NCBI GenBank assembly: GCA_949987705.1
Contig: OX465281.1
Location: forward strand, 258,698,542 to 258,762,541
DNA from: Thereva unica
Taxonomy: Eukaryota; Arthropoda; Insecta; Diptera; Therevidae
Reading direction: 5' to 3'
DNA: 64,000 bases
The translations under genes were made by a program, and so were the position numbers. The notes beneath the pieces were generated by a model. The model did not search any database. It was given only the letters and a program-made list of their open reading frames with translations, and had not been told where the DNA came from. Shown here piece by piece: positions 57,132 through 64,000 of this stretch (positions are counted from its first letter, which is position 1; the number at the start of each line of letters is the position of its first letter).

Positions 57132-58162
57132 TGTAAGTATTAAATCAAGGTCATTGGTGCAAGATCACCTGTTTGAAGGGAACTCGCTCAGTATTAAATC
57201 TTCGTTCGTGTACTTGTTGATGCCCATGGATAGAATAGTGTTATTCCACTGTTAAGGAAAAATGTTATTTAATATTTTTTTAATATTTTCAAGTGAATTA
57301 TCGTACTAATTACTTCACCGGTAATGTCCAATTTGAATAAAATTAATTAGTTACTCGCATCTACCGCCGAATGGTTATGAGTGCTGCAATTTATGAGCGT
57401 CAATAGTTTTCTATAAATAGAAGATTTAGTTTTTACCATTACCAATATTACCAACCTCACATTATATTTCGGAATGTCTAACTGCCCATTAATTTTTCAT
57501 ATACGATGTAGACGTGATGCCATTTATAAGTGCTTTACCGAATGCAGAACAGATAGAATCGTGCTGAAGATATTGTAATTATTTAACAACAGATTTAATA
57601 TTGCAATGATTCACTTTACGCTGAGATCATTGAAAGTTTTTTTCAATGCCTTTGCATCCTTTTAGTATATATTAGCTGTAATGGAAAGATGTTGTTAGTG
57701 TTTCCTGAATTAATTAGCTTATTTTTCTAACATTAGTTAACTTCTTTTCAATTTTCCCTTTCTCATATTGGAAGCTGTGATCAACAGGCAGGCATGTCCT
57801 CTACTTTAGGTCCTTTATTAAATTTTATTATAGTCCTTGTGCCGTTATTAGTCCTTTATATTTTTCGAATCATATTATATTTTAGAGTTCCTGCCCTAGC
57901 GCACATTTTTGATACTTAATTTCAATTATTATGATACAGATATAAAGCAGCACATCTTCGTCTACTAAAAGTACTTTCGTAGGATATCTTACTTTCTTTT
58001 CATAAATAAGTGGAACAGCTGAAATCTTTTTGCTCATTCTAACAGGCTGTAGCGATATTACGTCTAGCTATTCGTGATTGCGCTAGTCTAAGTATTTTGC
58101 TTCATTTCGCAAAACTAATCCACAGTTGGAGAATTTTTTACTCAGAGTGAGACTTATTACTA

Positions 58163-58623
58163 GGCCTCGGTAGCCTAGGGAGTAAGGCGTCTAGCTACCA
58201 TCCCAGAGGTCCCGGGTTCGAATCTCGGTCAGCCCCACGGTCCTTCTCCTTTTCCACTTTCCCACCTACTTAACTTTCCTTCTTTCATCTTCTCTCTTTG
58301 CATTCCTGATTCCTCCTGCCATAGCCTTCCTTAGCCCTTCCCCGCTCCATCAAAAAGGCGCATGTCATCGGTTGGTTTATGAGATTCAACTCGTTTTAGG
58401 AGGCTTAACACTCCAGCGAGTTGTTCCTCGATGCCCCGAATCCAAAGTCGCGGCAGTAATGGTTGGGAGTAGGTGGACTAAAAATATCGCGGGTAGGTTG
58501 TAGCAGTTCCTTCCTTTCCCGACTAGAGCTGCTGTTCGACATTGCACTCTATATGAAGAAAATACACTGTCGACACAGTATAAAGAGCCTTTCCTGAGAG
58601 TCTAGAGTTTCACGTAAAAAAAA
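58163..58623 (+). mobile_element. tRNA-derived SINE, copy 3
   Basis: Third copy of the family: the A box region carries one extra base (tagcctagggagtaaggcg), the B box is GGTTCGAATCT, and it ends acgtaaaaaaaac. The body matches copies 1 and 2 throughout. Confidence 0.87.
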
Positions 58624-59292
58624 CAAAGACTTCAAAAACTAAATCTTGAGTAGATACAAGTTCGACTGGCATTAACCATTAAATCTACTGCAAAATTGTA
58701 TAACAACAAAGTGTGTCACAAGAGCCCGTTCATTTTGTCACTTTAGTAGTAAAAATGAATCTCAATAACAATTTTACACTCAACAATACCGACACTCATA
58801 AATACCGTTCCACTGTAGTCCAGTGCGCCTAATTGAAGATTATTTAACTCTTGATACTTTTTCTAGATTTCTCACAAAAATAAAGTCACCTTCACAATCT
58901 CAACTCAGCTTTGAAGATTTTTCAATTTTTTCTTCCGGGTATCGGGAACGGAACAATTTAAAGCAACATTTAACCATAGACGTTTTTTCATTGGGCGCGC
59001 AAAAAAGGTTACGGATGATGAATTCCAGCAAATCAAATGAAGAAATCTAGTTGCCTACACTACCAAAAAGAGATACCCATTCAAAATTGCAAGACCTGGC
59101 CGCGTATGTAAAGTGACAAACGTCTCTTCTGCTGTGACGTTAGCCCATATGTGGTATTAAAGGAGCAAAGTAAGATTAATTAGTAGTGGAGTTAGATTCT
59201 CAGGTGTGTTGATGCGATAAAGCTTAACATGATAATTGAGGGGCACGTGTTCGACACAGCGTGTTACTTGGTGTCCTGTGCAGGACCAAATG

Positions 59293-60380
59293 AGGAGCGT
59301 CGGAACAAAAACCGATATGTCGCATTTTGGACATTTTTTTGTTTTCATTTTTTTCTGTTACAAAATGTTTAATTATACACCCTTAAGGAAAGAAATCAAT
59401 TAAAAAACAGTTACATCCATCTTAAAAAAAATATCAAAATACTGTGGTCAGATCAAAACCCGACAAATAAATTTTTAAATTCAACAGGTTCTTGTTGTTG
59501 GATTAAAAACCGATAATTCTTATTAAGTTTTACACAATTCAACAATGGTCGGTTCAAATTCCGATTAGGTACACGTTTACAAAGAAGCTTAATCTATTTT
59601 TCTATTCTTTTATTAAATCGATTCCCAAAAATATCTGAACGCTCTTCGTAAATACTTCGCCTTACCCTCACGTGATTGGGGCCCCTCCAGGGGAGCCCTG
59701 GTGCTCCATATTGTACCAAAAGTTGCGTTGGAGTGTCCTCTTTCCAACAAAGTCAAAATCATTAAAATTGGTTAATTAATTACTGAGAAAAGTGCATTTG
59801 AGTACACCGCTGCACAAAACTGCATGTTTATGCAAAAAAAATCATATCTCCGCCCCCATACATGTTAGGGGGGTGGTTGATGGCTCAAAATTTTCGCAAA
59901 TTTCTCCTCTACACGGGAAGAATACATTCATTCACCTTAATTTAATATTAGTATAACATAATGCATTTAGTGCACCTCGATGCAGAAAAGTGCATTGGGG
60001 CCCCTCCACGGGAGCCCTGGTGCTCCATATTGTACCAAAAGTTGCGTTGGGGTGTCCTCTTTCCAACGCACTCAAAATCATTAAAATCGGTTAATTAATT
60101 GCTGAGAAAAGAGATATTTTTCCCATAAAAATGCTAAAAAAAACCGATATAACCAAATGATCGCGTCAAAAACCGATATATCCAAACTTGTCCGCCAAGT
60201 ATCTCGCTAAATTAAGTATCTACCCTCCTTCAAGTTTTACACACCAATCGATGTCACTTTTACTGCAAATTTACATTCTATAATTTTCCACTTTTGTAAC
60301 ACTAAAAAATTTACAAGCTTTTTTTTAATTTGTGAAAAATGTGGTAAATGGTATATATCGGTTTTTGTTCCGACGCTCCT
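59293..60380. mobile_element. 1.09 kb inverted-repeat element with internal duplication
   Basis: The ends AGGAGCGTCGGAACAAAAAC (and on, about 26 bp) are inverted at 59293 and 60380. Perfect CAAATG flanks are at 59287-59292 and 60381-60386. Inside, a block of about 120 bp starting ggggcccctcca occurs twice in direct order (59678-59797 and 59997-60117). No transposase is visible. Related sequence lies at 43190-43515. The superfamily is not determined: the duplication could be read as 4 or 6 bp. Confidence 0.75.
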
Positions 60381-60578
60381 CAAATGTAACACTTAATAAG
60401 CTCATAAAAAATCCGCCATAACGCACTTAAATCGTAAATTATTATTATGTTGATCATTTCTGTAAATTAATTACCCGATATCTTAGAAATGCTGAAAATC
60501 TTAAAGATGAAACAATATTCTTCTAGATTATAAATTTGCGATCACATTTCTTGGTTTCATTTCATCTACTTTACTTAA

Positions 60579-61416
60579 TAGCCTTATGACACTGGCTTTA
60601 TCGTAGGCTGAAAATGCTGCCTTGGCTAGGCTGAAAATGACGAAATCTGTTATACTGTGGGATAGAGATAGCATGTGAGAGTAAGAGCGATTACCTGATT
60701 ATTATAACAGATAGTTGTGAGGGGAGCAGAATTCCGTTGGAAATATTTGAAATATTAAAATTTATTATGATTAAAATTAAATTAATTGAAATTTATTGTA
60801 TTTAATATTAAACATGGTCAACATTAGTTAAATTAAAGTTCTTTGTTCTCTTCCTTTCAATTTGCAACTTCCTCATTAAAAAATCTTGTTTGACCTAAGT
60901 CCTTGTTTCACACCGTTGAGTTTCCCGACTATTAAATCCTTCTATACATGGAGATTTTTTAGGGCTCTGTTTATTTCTTCAAGCGAGATTTTTTGTTAAT
61001 TACTTTCAATACAAAAACGAGCGATTTTACTCCGGAGCCCCAATTATAAAAATTTACCCTTCAATAAGATATTATTTATTCTGACTTCAATTATATTTGC
61101 TGCCACTTCAATTATAATTATTTCAATTTATTACTTCAATTTATTTTGATTCTCACTCACTGTTATAAAAAGTCTAGAGATGTAGCAAACTGTTATAAAA
61201 AGCATAGAAAAAAGAACATGAATTTCATTCTTTTCCTATGCTTTTTATAACAGTTTTCTAGACTTTTTATAACACTTAAAATTCAGCCAAGAAAAGTTTG
61301 AATATATTCCTCTCACTCTTACATATGGGTAAATCTCATTTGAATTTTTTCTTTCAGTTTTCAGCCTAGCCAAGGCAGTATTTTCAGCCTACGATGAAGC
61401 CAGTGTCATAAGGCTA
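60579..61416 (+). mobile_element. TTAA-flanked inverted-repeat element, left copy
   Basis: Flanked by TTAA at 60575-60578 and 61417-61420. The terminal inverted repeats of about 58 bp begin TAGCCTTATGACACTGGCTT. TTAA sites are used by piggyBac- and Kolobok-type elements. It is non-coding. The interior contains a ~115-bp palindrome (61161-61275) built on ttataaaaagtctaga and ttataaaaagcatag. Confidence 0.85.
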
Positions 61417-61420
61417 TTAA

Positions 61421-61944
61421 TTCTATAAAAAATAAATTCATTTTGAAAGGACAAAGATTAATGCCGGCTCCTTTAAATGGCAATTTAACCTCCGAGCGGA
61501 CCAAACTAGAGCGCAATTGATTACAAAACTTAATGGTTAAATCCTATAGAAAAGTGAGTTGGTTTTTTGTTCTTTATTCAATACTTTGTACAATACTTAT
61601 ATTAAAAAAACAAATAGGAATTTAAGCCTATTTACACGGGTAAAAATAAGACTCGCCCGTTCTTAGCTTGAAACAGGCACGGCCTTCCCAAATAAAAATT
61701 CTACTTTTCCGCAGCCCGCTATCGTCTTCAATCACTCGTTCTGAATGTTTCCTTTAGAAGGTGGTGGACTGATCCGCCATTGCATTGCACCTTTCATTGC
61801 TCTCACATCTCTAATGCTCGATGCGCCTCTTATGCTAAGCGTTCTGACGCTCTATGTTTCAATAGTGGAGTCATATTTCATTGCTTTGGTCTTTGCCGTT
61901 GAGCTTGTCCGTTCCGAGGATTCGGGGGAGCACCGTGGACGTTG
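61421..61944. other. 524-bp spacer between inverted TTAA elements
   Basis: Less AT-rich than its flanks and not repeated elsewhere in the window. The plus strand has a 67-codon open frame and the minus strand a Ser/Thr-rich one. Neither is recognised. Confidence 0.4.
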
Positions 61945-61948
61945 TTAA

Positions 61949-62861
61949 TAGCCTTATGACACTGGCTTCATCGTAGGCTGAAAATACTTGGCTAGGCTGA
62001 AAAATGAAAGAAAAAATTCAAAGGAGATTTTCCCATATGTAAGAGTGAGAGGAATATACTCAAACTTTTCTCGGCTGAATTTAAAGTGTTATAAAAAGTC
62101 TAGAAAACTGTTATAAAAAGCATAGGAAAAGAATGAAATTCATGTTCTTTTTTCTATGCTTTTTATAACAGTTTGCTACATCTCTAGACTTTTTATAACA
62201 GTGAGTGAAAATCAAAATAAATTGAAGTAATAAATTGAAATAATTATAATTGAAGTGAGAATAAATAATATTTTATTGAAGGGTAAATTTTTAGAATTGG
62301 GGCTCCGGAGTAAAATCGCTCCAAACAATTTTTGATGTGTTCAGTGTGATTTTTAATTGCCCCAAAGTAATTTCAAATCGTGGGAGACATATTTTTGTTA
62401 CTCCAACGGGCGGGTGCGCGTTGCGAATTGGGGGTGTCTTAAAAGAAAAATATAATATTTTTTTTTTATTTTTTTATATATAGTTGTTGAAGTATTTTTG
62501 AAAATATTTGAAGATATTGTTTTACTCTGGTCTGGAGGACTCAGGTCAAACAAGATTTTTTAATGAGGAAGTAGCAAATTGAAAGGAAGAGAACAAAAAA
62601 TTTTAATTTACCTGATGTTGACCATGTGTAATATTAAATACAATAAATTTAAATTAATTTAATTTTAATCATAATAAATTTGAATATTTCAAATATTTCC
62701 AACGGATTTCTTCTCCCCTTAACAACTATCTGTTATAATAGTCAGATAATCGTTCTTACTCTCACATGCTATCTCTGTCCCACAGTATAACAGATTTCGT
62801 CATTTTCAGCCTAGCCAAGGCAGCATTTTCAGCCTACGATAAAGCCAGTGTCATAAGGCTA
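61949..62861 (-). mobile_element. TTAA-flanked inverted-repeat element, right copy
   Basis: Same family as 60579-61416 in opposite orientation. TTAA lies at 61945-61948 on the left; on the right the site reads TAAT, apparently a one-base loss. The arms match closely, but a central segment (about 62330-62530) is unlike the equivalent part of the left copy. It has the same ~115-bp palindrome at 62087-62202. Confidence 0.83.
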
Positions 62862-62869
62862 TAATCGGA

Positions 62870-64000
62870 CTATGCTATTCCTACGATGTTAAATTAAAGG
62901 CCTTTTTTCAGTTTAATGGCCCTGGACGTATATTTGATACGGTTGGCCTAAGTTTTTATACCTGCTGTATCCTTTAAAATTATTGCAATAAAGCACAGCT
63001 AAATGCAGCAGCATCATTTTCCAAGATTCCAACTGGCTCTATTATTCTATCAATAACTTAACTCACTAATCCAGCCAAAGTATTATTGAGCTTTGTTCAA
63101 TTGTTTTTCATTTATAAGCAAAAAGTGAATAGCAGTTGGAATGTTTGTTTAATGTGTGAATAAACAAAAAAGTGAAACGGAAATTGAGAATAATTGAGGA
63201 GCAAACAATATTTGTGTAAAGAAGAACGTCACTGATGTAGTTTGCGAGTCTTCAACTAAATAATGATTAATTCTTAACCATATTGATTTCATTCAAAACA
63301 ATTTTAAAAATTTTCATTTCCTAAGTATCAATAAAACGAATAGAACGCTCTATACTTGCAAGCCCACAGCGATATTTTTCGTGGCGATCGGCATCTACAC
63401 AAAATCCCCAAAAGGCGAGTGTTTATGGCTATAAAAGTCACAATGCCTAATATACTTGCGCCGACACCACGCGCGTGGTAAAATATTTAAAAAAATACTT
63501 TTGACTGCTAATGACAATATCTGCAATCGCCAGATCTAAGGCCTTGTAAGCCGTCCATGAGGTAAAAACTAGGCCACCAGACTCCCATCCTAGCCTGCTT
63601 ATGATTAACATACAACGCACAGTGTACGCGCCCAAAAATTTTCATGTTTACCATTTTACACGACGATGACGAAAACCCAATTGCGCTTCTGAGATTAGTT
63701 TGAGTATTTTTTAATGTCACCTGGCATCGTGGTAATCACCCAAGATCATTTTTTTCCTAATTCGGCACTTTTTGTCTGGACACACCGACGCTGTAAATAC
63801 ACCTGGCAGAGTGATGTGATGAATGGTGGTTCGACTAATCGCAAAGGCTTCTTGCGGAGTTAATTTTCTGCTCGCCTAGTTTCTAATCTACCTGTCTAGT
63901 GACTAAGAATTTTTAAATTGCCCGCGGACTTACAGCATGACTAGTAAGGAAAAAAACTAATATGCCTTCAGCAACAGCTTCGCGCTCGATCATTACGAGT
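62870..64000. other. No transposon recognised; TATA-like site
   Basis: No family-level coding match. GGCTATAAAAGTC at 63427-63439 is a good TATA-box word followed by a GC-richer stretch, so a promoter for a gene to the right is possible. Minus frames at 63447-63720 have no motif. Confidence 0.3.

Noticed and set aside
1..64000. CRISPR arrays, operons, ribosome binding sites or viral genes
   Set aside because: The window is clearly eukaryotic. There is no regularly spaced short repeat array and no viral protein motif. The reverse transcriptases are of the non-LTR type, with no LTRs, protease, integrase or envelope-like frame seen.

Overview
This is a eukaryotic, insect-type window. It is AT-rich, has intron-split genes with GT-AG splice sites, and is loaded with decayed non-LTR retrotransposons and small terminal-inverted-repeat elements. 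The best preserved gene is a septin whose GTPase core and coiled coil closely resemble Drosophila Peanut (septin 7 group), so a fly (Diptera) is the best guess. The species is not determined.

Layout. 1-5.7 kb: decayed LINE pieces and a tRNA-derived SINE. 5.7-29.3 kb: the septin gene on the + strand, with nine constitutive coding exons between 10739 and 27672, a possible upstream coding exon (5763-5969), a 42-nt candidate cassette exon (15773-15814) and two alternative last exons (22011-22176 and 27621-27672). Each last exon is followed by a long AT-rich stretch that is probably 3' UTR. Its introns hold LINE fragments and a truncated processed pseudogene of RACK1. 29.4-32.2 kb: LINE debris. 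32.8-33.4 kb: a compact two-exon gene for a 113-residue single-pass membrane protein with a PPxY motif. 33.9-37.8 kb: nested LINEs, a SINE and two inverted-repeat elements. 38.1-40.0 kb: an intact intronless C2H2 zinc-finger gene on the - strand. 40.6-41.1 kb: a possible small - strand gene with an acidic C-terminus. 42.3-43.5 kb: an A/C-only minisatellite tied to a repeat family seen again near 60 kb. 44-46.8 kb: a LINE with an uninterrupted 663-codon reverse transcriptase frame, flanked by two small inverted-repeat elements. 50.7-55.5 kb: two hAT-like elements, the first holding a chain of nested insertions. 55.7-58.6 kb: a LINE piece, a possible promoter and first exon, and another SINE. 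59.3-62.9 kb: a 1.1 kb inverted-repeat element and a large foldback made of two inverted TTAA-flanked elements.

The host genes share no evident pathway: septin filaments (cytoskeleton and cytokinesis), a nuclear DNA-binding factor and a small membrane adaptor. The mobile elements do interact. The SINE and one LINE family have matching 3' tails, which suggests that the LINE machinery mobilised the SINE. Several elements can be dated relative to each other because one sits inside another with its target-site duplication still readable.
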